From: Rhodopseudomonas sp. BAL398
GTDB lineage: Bacteria; Pseudomonadota; Alphaproteobacteria; Rhizobiales; Xanthobacteraceae
Reading direction: 5' to 3'
Assembly (NCBI RefSeq): GCF_033001325.1
Contig: NZ_CP133111.1
Coordinates: forward strand, 2,914,001-2,978,000
DNA: 64,000 nucleotides
In this document: positions 17,593 through 24,891 of the stretch, one piece after another
Layout of the letters: every line of letters begins with the position of its first letter
Numbering within the stretch: position 1 is the stretch's first letter
Program-made: the position numbers and the translations under genes
The notes under the pieces: generated by a model
Databases searched by the model: none
Seen by the model: the letters and a program-made list of their open reading frames with translations, nothing else
Told to the model about the DNA's origin: nothing

Positions 17593-18810
17593 ATGCCTTC
17601 CGAACCGAGACCCTCCCCCGGGGCCGACTATAATGAGTTCCGTCAGGATGAGCTTCCGTATCGTCGGCGCCAGCAGGCTATTCTTCGGGAGTTTGGAACC
17701 GTCGCGTTACAGACCCGAGACTTCCGACACATCCTTCAGCAGGCGACCGAACTAAGTGCCCGTGGTCTCGGATGTTCGTTCGCGAAAGTTTTGGAATATC
17801 TGCCGAATGAGCAGCGCTTGATCGTGCGTGCGGGCATCGGCTGGCCCGCGGGTACAGTGGACCACGTATCGCTCGGCGCGGATATTGAGTCTCCAGCCGG
17901 CTTTGCCTTTCAGACCGGCCAATCGGTCATATCCAATCATTTGCAGGAAGAAACCCGCTTCCGAACCCCTGCACTTTTGGCCGAACAAGGCATCAGACGC
18001 GCGATCAACGTCATCATCCGACGCGGTGGCGAGGGTAATACACCGTTCGGTGTCCTCGAGGCTGATAGTCCGGATTCTGGCCAATTCGACGACGCGGACG
18101 CGGATTTTCTGGCGGGTTTTGCTGGCCTGCTTGGCATTGCGATTGAGCGTCAGCATGCAGACGCCAAGCTGCAGGAAGCCCTCGATAAACTGCAGCAAGC
18201 CCTCGATCACGAGGCGCTATTGACGCGAGAGATGAGCCACCGCGTCAAGAACAGTTTGACCTCAGTCGTTGGACTTCTGCGAGTCCAGGCCCGCGGCTCA
18301 GATTCCGTCGATGTGAAGAACGCGTTGGAAAACGCGGCGATGCGTGTCGCGTCGATCGCGGAGGTTCATGACCATCTGTGGCGAGGTAGCAAGGTTGGAT
18401 TTGTCGATCTCTCCGATTTTGTCGGGCACCTATGCAAAAATCTTCAGAATTCCGCACCGGAACACTCGATACAATGCTATTCCGATCCTATTATCATTTC
18501 AGCAGACAAGGCAATTCCGTTAGGACTGCTTGTCAACGAACTGGTGACGAACGCCGTCAAATATGCTTACGTCGATGGACCTGGTGTGATCAGGGTCGAT
18601 GCGCGAGAAATTAACGGGCATCTGATTATTGAGATTTCCGACGAAGGCCTGGGCCTGCCTGATGGATTTGATATCAATCATCCACGGAAGACGCTTGGCT
18701 TCCGAGTTATCAATGGCTTGGTCCGGCAATTGGTTGGCGAACTAAACATCTCAAAAAACATACCAAGGGGATCGCTATTCACGATAAAATTCGCGCTCGA
18801 TCCCCACTAG
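17593..18810 (+). CDS. GAF-domain HWE/HisKA_2 histidine kinase
   Basis: A 405-residue soluble sensor kinase. A GAF domain (about 30-185) is followed by a short coiled coil (LQEALDKLQQALDHEALL) and a HisKA_2 region with the phospho-accepting H216 in LTREMSHRVKNSL, then a HATPase with ELVTNAVKYAY and GLGLPDGFD. This class often phosphorylates a stand-alone receiver protein, and a receiver gene follows 77 bases downstream on the same strand. The pair lies in a cargo segment bracketed by direct repeats, not in the conjugation backbone. Confidence 0.88.
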   Translation: MPSEPRPSPGADYNEFRQDELPYRRRQQAILREFGTVALQTRDFRHILQQATELSARGLGCSFAKVLEYLPNEQRLIVRAGIGWPAGTVDHVSLGADIESPAGFAFQTGQSVISNHLQEETRFRTPALLAEQGIRRAINVIIRRGGEGNTPFGVLEADSPDSGQFDDADADFLAGFAGLLGIAIERQHADAKLQEALDKLQQALDHEALLTREMSHRVKNSLTSVVGLLRVQARGSDSVDVKNALENAAMRVASIAEVHDHLWRGSKVGFVDLSDFVGHLCKNLQNSAPEHSIQCYSDPIIISADKAIPLGLLVNELVTNAVKYAYVDGPGVIRVDAREINGHLIIEISDEGLGLPDGFDINHPRKTLGFRVINGLVRQLVGELNISKNIPRGSLFTIKFALDPH

Positions 18811-18887
18811 ATTTCAACTTTGATGAGCGAGTTGAAACAAAACCCTCTGGCGTCAGTTAGCTTCATGAAATCTCATGAGGGTTATTT

Positions 18888-19259
18888 ATGCATCCAACCG
18901 TGACGCCGGCCTGTATTCTCGTGGTCGAAGATGAAACGTTCATTCGCATGGATGCGGTTGAAATAATCCGGGCAGCCGGGTTTGACATTTTGGAGGCGAC
19001 AAACGCCGACCAGGCCATTCGAATGCTCGAACTTCACTCCAGCATTCAGCTCATCTTCATTGACATGCCAGGATCCATGAATGGTTTGAGACTGGTGGCA
19101 GCGGTCAGAGACGGTTGGCCACCCGTCAAGATCATTGCGACTTCCGGATATTTCAAGGTCAAAGCTGGCGATCTTCCCTCGGACGCCCGTTTTATCTCCA
19201 AGCCCTACCAACCAGCCCAACTCATCAGCGCTATTCGCGAACTTACTGCCGCCGCGTGA
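18888..19259 (+). CDS. Single-domain response regulator lacking the usual phospho-acceptor
   Basis: A 123-residue CheY-like receiver. The acidic pocket (E14, D15), the TSG threonine/serine (near 85) and the conserved lysine in SKPYQP (K105) are present. At the phosphorylation site family relatives read FTDIDMPGSM, whereas this protein reads IFIDMPGSMNG: the residue three before Met, normally Asp, is Phe. An in-frame loss of the two codons Thr-Asp would explain it. It may therefore be inactive or phosphorylation-independent. It follows the HWE kinase gene and probably derives from its cognate partner. The frame is otherwise intact, with AGGG upstream of the ATG. Confidence 0.85.
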   Translation: MHPTVTPACILVVEDETFIRMDAVEIIRAAGFDILEATNADQAIRMLELHSSIQLIFIDMPGSMNGLRLVAAVRDGWPPVKIIATSGYFKVKAGDLPSDARFISKPYQPAQLISAIRELTAAA

Positions 19260-19273
19260 TGCCACTCGCGATC

Positions 19274-19346
19274 GCTCGGCAAAAATCCGAGGGCCGCTTA
19301 CTCGGTATTTGACGACGGATTTCGTCGAGCCTTTGCGAAGACCCGA
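19274..19346 (+). repeat. Imperfect 73-bp direct repeat, copy B
   Basis: It matches copy A at 14625-14697 at 61 of 73 positions. On the plus strand it carries an orphan LysR tail (ARQKSEGRLLGI, stop), and on the minus strand the genuine C-terminus of the intact DUF2274 gene. Most differences are synonymous in both coding senses. Confidence 0.85.
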
Positions 19347-19534
19347 TCGGTCGCCATGAATCGCTCGAGCATCGGCGCGATCAGTTTAACCGGTTCGATC
19401 GGTCCTGCGGTGCCGGTGGTTCGTGCCAACAACTCTCCATAGGCGACGAGATCGCGGTGAACCGATGCCGGCAATTCGACGCTGAGCTTGACCGGTCTGT
19501 CGTCGAGAAGCGAGCCCAGTTTGAGCTTGGTCAT
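19298..19534 (-). CDS. DUF2274 conjugation-associated protein
   Basis: A 78-residue protein matching DUF2274, a family nearly always found directly after trbI in alphaproteobacterial trb operons. It starts MTKLKLGSLLDDRPVKLSVEL, a short strand pair reminiscent of ribbon-helix-helix proteins, followed by helices. Its start overlaps the trbI stop by 4 bases, so it is the last gene of the operon. Function is not established. Its 3' end lies in direct repeat B. Confidence 0.85.
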   Translation of the reverse strand: MTKLKLGSLLDDRPVKLSVELPASVHRDLVAYGELLARTTGTAGPIEPVKLIAPMLERFMATDRVFAKARRNPSSNTE

Positions 19535-20769
19535 TTTGCGGCATCCTGATTGTATGGTGCCAGCACCAGGTCGCGGTTGACGATCACACGGACCGGGAAT
19601 CCGGGACGGATCGTGAGCGTGGGTTGGATATCGAGGTTTCGACTGACGACGCGTTGCCCGACCTGATTAAAACTCTGTGAGCTGCCACGGCGGATTGCCT
19701 GGACGACATCGTCCTCGCTGCCGCTGGTGCCGACTTCGGAGCCGACGCTGAGCAGCGTCGAGAGCATCGCTGCCTTGAACAGCGCACCCCAATGGTTGTC
19801 GACCTCGTCCTCCAGTCCCGAATACCCGGCGGTGTCGGCGCCGGGCTGGCGCTCCAGTACGATCGATTTGCCGTTCGGCATGATCAGCCGGGTCCAGACC
19901 AAGAGGACGCGTGACTGACCGAAAGCGACCTGGCTGTCGTACTGGCCGATCAGCCGCGCTCCTTGTGGAATGAGAAGAAACTTGCCGCTCGGGCTGTCAT
20001 AGACGTTTTCCGAGACCTGGGCGGTGATCAGGCCGGGCAAGTCCGAGCGGATGCCGGTGATCAGCGCGCCGGGAATGACGGTACCGGCCTGCACCACGTA
20101 AGGCGAGACCGGAGCTGCCAGCCGGTCGGGGCTCGTCGTCCGCCGATCGACCGAGGCGTTGATGAAGGCGAGTTTCCGGTCCTGGCCGTTCTGCGCGAAG
20201 GTCGAGTCGGCTGAAGTCTGCGTGTTGGGATTCAACACTGCGCTGGCTTCGGGTGGTGTTGCCGACGCCGGGGTTGGCACGATCGGAGGCAGTTCTCGGG
20301 TGTTGGTCGATGCAAACAACCGGCTCAACCGCGCCGCCTCGATCTCTTGGTCCCGCCGCTGCGCCTCCGGATCCGCCGCGGGTGCAGCTGGGATGACCGT
20401 GTTCGATGCCGCGCCGGCGTTGAGCATGGGCCGCCCGAGATCGCCGGGCAACGGCGGGCCGAGCGGCGTCGCTTGGCGCGGGATGCCGGCGTAATCCCGT
20501 GGCAGTCCGGACAATCCATCGGCCTTGGTGCGATGCTCTGTGCTGTAGAGTTCTTCCGGCGCATCGGCACGATGGCGATTGTTCTGCAGCGCCCAGAACA
20601 CCGCGCCGGAGACAGCGACCAGCGCGATTGCCGTGCCGGCCATCAGCACCTTGCGCGAGAGCCGCGTCACCCGCGGTCGCTCGGGCCGGATTTGAAACGC
20701 CGCGACCGGATCGCTGGCCGGCCGAAACGCGTCGGAGGCGTCGTCCTGTCGCCGGTCGCGATTCATCAA
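19531..20769 (-). CDS. trbI: TrbI, VirB10-like core protein of the mating-pair system
   Basis: A 412-residue TrbI/VirB10 protein. A single membrane helix (about 43-62, MAGTAIALVAVSGAVFWAL) is followed by a proline-rich periplasmic linker and the conserved C-terminal beta domain (PYVVQAGTVIPGALITGIRS, then FLLIPQGARLIGQYDS). VirB10 proteins span the envelope and couple inner-membrane ATPases to the outer-membrane pore. The gene overlaps trbG upstream and DUF2274 downstream by 4 bases each, consistent with tight co-translation. Confidence 0.95.
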   Translation of the reverse strand: MMNRDRRQDDASDAFRPASDPVAAFQIRPERPRVTRLSRKVLMAGTAIALVAVSGAVFWALQNNRHRADAPEELYSTEHRTKADGLSGLPRDYAGIPRQATPLGPPLPGDLGRPMLNAGAASNTVIPAAPAADPEAQRRDQEIEAARLSRLFASTNTRELPPIVPTPASATPPEASAVLNPNTQTSADSTFAQNGQDRKLAFINASVDRRTTSPDRLAAPVSPYVVQAGTVIPGALITGIRSDLPGLITAQVSENVYDSPSGKFLLIPQGARLIGQYDSQVAFGQSRVLLVWTRLIMPNGKSIVLERQPGADTAGYSGLEDEVDNHWGALFKAAMLSTLLSVGSEVGTSGSEDDVVQAIRRGSSQSFNQVGQRVVSRNLDIQPTLTIRPGFPVRVIVNRDLVLAPYNQDAAK

Positions 20770-21806
20770 AGCCTCCCGTCGGTGCGGGAGATACGGACCG
20801 TCTGCTGGTGGTCGCCCCCAAGCCGCAACTCGGCGGCGCCGAACAGCCGGTCGACGATATAATAGTTTTGCCGGACGCGATAATTGACGAGTTGACCGTC
20901 GCCTTCAGGTCCGATGACGAACAGCGGCGGCGCTTCGCCCTGCCCGATCCCGCGTGGCATCTCGATATAGACTTTTGAGCCGTCGTCGAAGGCGGACAAT
21001 GGCCGCCAAGGCGGATTGTCGCCGGTGATCGCGTAACGGAAGCGCAGTTTGGAAACCTCGATGCCCTCATCGATCGGTGCCGCGGTCAAGGCGGCTGCGT
21101 TGTGGCGTCGCAGCGCAATGAGCTGGTCTTCGGGATACTGCCAGGACACCGAGGCCATGTAGGTCTTCTCGGTCGAACGCAGTTCAAGGAAATAGGTCCG
21201 CCGGTCGGTGTTGATGACGAGGTTGGTGACGAGATCGGGACGGGTCGGCTTGATCAGGATGTGGACCTTCTTGGAGGCGCCGGTCTCGCTCTCGGTGTCG
21301 CCGATGATCCAGCGCACGGTGTCGCCGGCAGCGACGGGCCCGGAGCCGGTCAGCTGCTCGCCAGCTTGGAGCGCCACATCGGTGATTTGGCCAGGCGCCG
21401 CGTAGACCTGATAGAGCGCGCCGCTGGTGAATGGATAGACCTGCACGGCGTTGATAAAGCCGTTGCGTGCCGGCTGGACCCGTGCGGCGGCATTGGCCTG
21501 ATTGACGCGCACGGCCGGGTCCTTCGCCTCGGGCGTGGGTTTGCCGCGCGCCAATGGCTTCAACTGACCGGGTAGCGGCAGCGGTTTGGCGAGTTCGACG
21601 ACTTGCACCGGCGCTGGCGGATCGCCGAGCAGCACGGCGGGTTCTGCCGGATCGTCGAGCGCGATTTCCGGCGGCTTTTGGAGATGCGAGCAGCCGGCAA
21701 GCATCGAAGCGGACATCAGCAGCAACGCCGACGCGGCCCTCACTGACGACGTCCGGGCGAGCGGGTGCGGAGCGGGCATAATGTTGTTCAGGAAACGCGA
21801 ATTCAT
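20766..21806 (-). CDS. trbG: TrbG, VirB9-like outer-membrane complex protein
   Basis: A 346-residue TrbG/VirB9 protein. The N-terminus has a signal sequence ending in a lipobox-like MLAGC near residue 39, so it may be a lipoprotein. The VirB9 beta-sandwich follows, including YPFTSGALYQVYAAPGQITD and a C-terminal lobe ending VRQNYYIVDRLFGAAELRLG. The family forms the outer-membrane core complex with VirB7 and VirB10 homologues. Overlaps with trbF and trbI are 4 bases. Confidence 0.95.
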   Translation of the reverse strand: MNSRFLNNIMPAPHPLARTSSVRAASALLLMSASMLAGCSHLQKPPEIALDDPAEPAVLLGDPPAPVQVVELAKPLPLPGQLKPLARGKPTPEAKDPAVRVNQANAAARVQPARNGFINAVQVYPFTSGALYQVYAAPGQITDVALQAGEQLTGSGPVAAGDTVRWIIGDTESETGASKKVHILIKPTRPDLVTNLVINTDRRTYFLELRSTEKTYMASVSWQYPEDQLIALRRHNAAALTAAPIDEGIEVSKLRFRYAITGDNPPWRPLSAFDDGSKVYIEMPRGIGQGEAPPLFVIGPEGDGQLVNYRVRQNYYIVDRLFGAAELRLGGDHQQTVRISRTDGRL

Positions 21807-22486
21807 TGTCCAAGCTCCTTCGACCAGCTGATGGCGTTGACGTAAACTCCGAGTGGGTTCTTGCGCAGACGATCGGCGTCGTGCGGCGGTTGAATCACGA
21901 CTGTCAGGATCGCGGTCCAGCGGTCGGTTGTGGCGAGCGAGCCATTCTCGTAGGCGCGCTGAATCCAGGCGACGCGGAAACTATTCGGCGAAGCGCGGAT
22001 GACGCTGGAGACCTCGACCGAGATCTGCATCTTGCCGAGATTGGCGAACGGATCATTGGTGCGGGCGAAATCGTTGAGCGCGGCGGCGCCGCGGTCCGTG
22101 GTGAAGTCGTACGCGCGCAGCCATTGTTGGCGCAGCACGACCGGATCGACCGGCAGTCCCCTGATATCCTCGATGAACCGCGCGAGGTGATAGGCGATCT
22201 GCGCCTCGGTCGGCTGATAGTCGATGGCCGCGGGTGCCACCGCCTGCGCCTGACCGAGGCGATCGACCTGCACCACCCAGGCCGTGACGCTGCCGCGCAA
22301 GGATTGCCAGACCAGACTGCCCGCCAGACCCGCCGACAGCATCAGCGAGCCGAACGCCATCAGGCGCCAGTTCTTGGCCTGGACGCGGGCCGAACCGATG
22401 CGTTCGTCCCAGACTTGCGTCGCCTTCTGATACGGTGTCACAGCCTGCGGCGTGCGACCGTAGCGGACCGATGATCTGCGAAACAT
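21803..22486 (-). CDS. trbF: TrbF, VirB8-like inner-membrane assembly protein
   Basis: A 227-residue bitopic protein: a short cytoplasmic segment, one membrane helix (about 43-63, LMAFGSLMLSAGLAGSLVWQ) and a periplasmic NTF2-like VirB8 domain with QIAYHLARFIEDIRGLPVDP and LTVVIQPPHDADRLRKNPLG. VirB8 nucleates assembly of the channel. The trbL stop lies 3 bases upstream of its start, and it overlaps trbG downstream. Confidence 0.94.
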   Translation of the reverse strand: MFRRSSVRYGRTPQAVTPYQKATQVWDERIGSARVQAKNWRLMAFGSLMLSAGLAGSLVWQSLRGSVTAWVVQVDRLGQAQAVAPAAIDYQPTEAQIAYHLARFIEDIRGLPVDPVVLRQQWLRAYDFTTDRGAAALNDFARTNDPFANLGKMQISVEVSSVIRASPNSFRVAWIQRAYENGSLATTDRWTAILTVVIQPPHDADRLRKNPLGVYVNAISWSKELGQ

Positions 22487-22489
22487 CGA

Positions 22490-23770
22490 CTATTCCCCCT
22501 CAGAGAGATTGACGGAGGCTCCGCCGCCGCCATGATCGCCGGAGCGAACAGCGTGTGCGGCAGCGGACGTCCCGTGGTTGATGGTTTGCGCGCGCTTCAT
22601 GCGGCGCGCCCAGGCCGGCGGTTCGCCGGCGGATGATGCGGCTCCGCCGGCGTCTGCCGAACTCCCCTCACCTGCCGCGGCTCGGCCTCCGGCCTCGAAG
22701 CTGCTCTTGAGGTTTTCGGCAGCGCGGAGCAGCGGGCTGGTTACAGCCTCCGCTCCTTTGGAGAGGCCGGTCGTTGCCAATCCCGATGCGCCCCCGGCAC
22801 GAAACGCTGTCGTGGCGCCGCCGGCCAGTGCTGCGCCGCCGCGCGCGGCGCCGGCCGCAATGCCACCAGCCGCGGCCAGTCCGCCGCCGGCCATGGCGGT
22901 GCCGGCAACGCCTGCAGCAACAACGCCACCACCCGCTGCGGCCGCGCCGACAGCCGAGCCTGCGCCAAGCTGCGGACCGCCGGAGACGAGGCCATTGGCA
23001 ATACCGGGGCCGAAGATCCCGAGGCCGAGCAGCGAGAGCGCCGCGAGCACCATCGCCATCGCGTCGTCGATTGATGGCGGGGTAGCAGCGACCGATGTGA
23101 ACTGCGAGAACAGCGTCGAGCCGATGCCGACGATGACGGCGAGCACCAGCACCTTGATGCCGGACGAGATGACGTTGCCGAGCACGCGCTCGGCCATGAA
23201 GGCGGACTTGCCGAACAGGCCGAAGGGAATCAGCACGAAGCCCGCCAGCGTCGTTAGCTTGAATTCGATCAGGGTGACGAAGAGCTGGATCGCCAGGATG
23301 AAAAATGCCAGCAGCACCATCACCCAAGCCAGCAGCAACACCGTGATCTGGATGAAATTCTCGAAGAAGGCGATGTAGCCCATCAGGCTGGAGATCTGCT
23401 CCAACAGCGGCCGACCGGCGTCGAGCCCGACCTGGGCGACGCGGCCGGGGCGCAGGAAGTCGGCGGCGGAAAGTCCAGACCCGGCAGCTTTCAGGCCGAG
23501 ACCAGAGAAGCTCTCGAAGATGATCCGGGCGAGCTTGTTCCAATTGCCGATCAGATAGGCGAAGACGCCGACGAACAGCGTCTTCTTCACCAGCCGCGCG
23601 ATGATGTCGTTATCGCCACCCCAGCTCCAGAACAGCGCCGCCAGCGTGATATCGATGGCGATCAGCGTGGTGGCGACAAAGGCCACCTCGGGCTGCAGCA
23701 GTCCGAAGCCGCTATCGATATATTGGGTGAAGACCGCGAGAAATCGATCGATGACGCCGGTGCCGCCCAT
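22490..23770 (-). CDS. trbL: TrbL, VirB6-like polytopic channel protein
   Basis: A 426-residue TrbL/VirB6 protein with about six membrane helices between residues 25 and 260, and the characteristic Ala/Gly-rich segment (about 265-350) followed by a charged C-terminal tail. The family forms part of the inner-membrane translocation path. It is in the usual position between trbK and trbF. No interruption is visible. The long antisense frame over 22668-23543 is a by-product of the Ala/Gly-rich, high-GC sequence. Confidence 0.94.
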   Translation of the reverse strand: MGGTGVIDRFLAVFTQYIDSGFGLLQPEVAFVATTLIAIDITLAALFWSWGGDNDIIARLVKKTLFVGVFAYLIGNWNKLARIIFESFSGLGLKAAGSGLSAADFLRPGRVAQVGLDAGRPLLEQISSLMGYIAFFENFIQITVLLLAWVMVLLAFFILAIQLFVTLIEFKLTTLAGFVLIPFGLFGKSAFMAERVLGNVISSGIKVLVLAVIVGIGSTLFSQFTSVAATPPSIDDAMAMVLAALSLLGLGIFGPGIANGLVSGGPQLGAGSAVGAAAAGGGVVAAGVAGTAMAGGGLAAAGGIAAGAARGGAALAGGATTAFRAGGASGLATTGLSKGAEAVTSPLLRAAENLKSSFEAGGRAAAGEGSSADAGGAASSAGEPPAWARRMKRAQTINHGTSAAAHAVRSGDHGGGGASVNLSEGE

Positions 23771-23773
23771 GGT

Positions 23774-24157
23774 TCATTCGCCCTGCCCGGTGGAAACTGA
23801 TGGCCACCCCTGCGGCACACGGCTCTCGTCCTTCCGCGGATTAACCTCCGCGGCGTTGCCGTTCGGCACCCCCGTTGGAGTGAGAGTCGGAGTCGGTGCG
23901 GTCTTCTGCTTGAGGAACTGGCGGCGCCGCTCAGCCCAGATCTGACGACACTTCGCAAGGGCTTCGGTTTGCTCCAATGTCACCGTCCGGCAGCGGGCGA
24001 GTTCGGCCGCCAATGGATCGATCTGCTCGGCTGCGGGCGACGCGGTCGGTGTCTGTTCCGGGTCGCGTAGCGGAATGGTGCACGCGACAACGATGAAAGT
24101 GACCGTTACAACGCCCGCCAAAATCGTCAGTTGGTTGAATCTGCTGCGCATCGTCAT
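23774..24157 (-). CDS. TrbK-like entry-exclusion lipoprotein
   Basis: A 127-residue protein corresponding to the alternative TrbK annotated between trbJ and trbL in this type of operon. It has an N-terminal hydrophobic segment with lipobox VVAC (Cys27), then a soluble part with LAAELARCRTVT and ALAKCRQIWAERRRQFL. Entry-exclusion lipoproteins reduce redundant transfer between cells carrying the same element. The ATG at 24157 overlaps the trbJ stop; ATG 24151 is an alternative. A much longer frame upstream belongs to trbJ in another phase. Confidence 0.85.
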   Translation of the reverse strand: MTMRSRFNQLTILAGVVTVTFIVVACTIPLRDPEQTPTASPAAEQIDPLAAELARCRTVTLEQTEALAKCRQIWAERRRQFLKQKTAPTPTLTPTGVPNGNAAEVNPRKDESRVPQGWPSVSTGQGE

Positions 24158-24891
24158 GGATGAAACATCGCCACGTTGGAGGGCTGATAGCCGGTGCCGG
24201 GGCTGAGGAAGCGGCGGAGCTGTTCCCTGGCCTGATCTTGCGCCGCGGCCTGCTGGGCCGCATGAAGCGACTGCGCGCGGCCCTGAGCGGCCACTGCCGC
24301 GGTGAGATCGGCGAGTTGCTGTGCCTGCAGCGCGAGGAGCTGGTTGCCTGCTTGGGTGGCCTGAAGTCCGCCGGTTGCCGTCTGGCTCGAGGTCACCAAG
24401 GCCGACATCTGGGTGCGATTGGTGTCGAGATTGCCGACCACGCCGGCCTGCACCCGCAGCGCATCCTGCAGCGCCGCGACCGAGTTCTGCCAACGCGTCT
24501 GGGCGTTGCCGATCAGCGCCTGGCTGGATTGGCTCGCATTGGCGCTGCCATAGGTGGTCTGAAAGGCGTGATCGATCTGCTGGACGTTGAAGGCAATGTT
24601 CTGCGCCTGCGCAAGAAGCTGCTGTGTGCGCTGGATCGAGGATTCCACCTGTTGCAGCGAGGAATATGGCAGGCTCGCAAGATTGCGCGCCTGGCTGATC
24701 AGCATCTGCGCCTGATTTTGTAACGACGTAATCTGGTTGTTGATCTGCTGCAGCTCTCGTGCGGCGGTCAAAACATTCTGCGCATAGTTGTTGGGGTCGA
24801 ACACGACCCACTGCGCCGCAAGCGGTGGCGCCCCGAGGATGAGCGACAATGCGACGGCGCTTGCCGCCGCCAGGTGACGGAGCTTGATCAT
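24154..24891 (-). CDS. trbJ: TrbJ, VirB5-like protein
   Basis: A 245-residue protein with a signal peptide (cleavage near PLAAQ, residues 23-27) and a long Gln-rich coiled-coil body (LQQINNQITSLQNQAQML) typical of TrbJ/VirB5, which acts at the pilus tip or in pilus assembly. The ATG at 24891 overlaps the trbE stop, so translational coupling is likely. The frame is open further upstream but that part is antiphase to trbE and is not used. Confidence 0.93.
   Translation of the reverse strand: MIKLRHLAAASAVALSLILGAPPLAAQWVVFDPNNYAQNVLTAARELQQINNQITSLQNQAQMLISQARNLASLPYSSLQQVESSIQRTQQLLAQAQNIAFNVQQIDHAFQTTYGSANASQSSQALIGNAQTRWQNSVAALQDALRVQAGVVGNLDTNRTQMSALVTSSQTATGGLQATQAGNQLLALQAQQLADLTAAVAAQGRAQSLHAAQQAAAQDQAREQLRRFLSPGTGYQPSNVAMFHP

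Noticed and set aside
22668-23543. Minus-strand frame of 291 codons, Arg/Gly-rich
   Set aside because: Out-of-phase reading of trbL; composition is that of shifted high-GC code.
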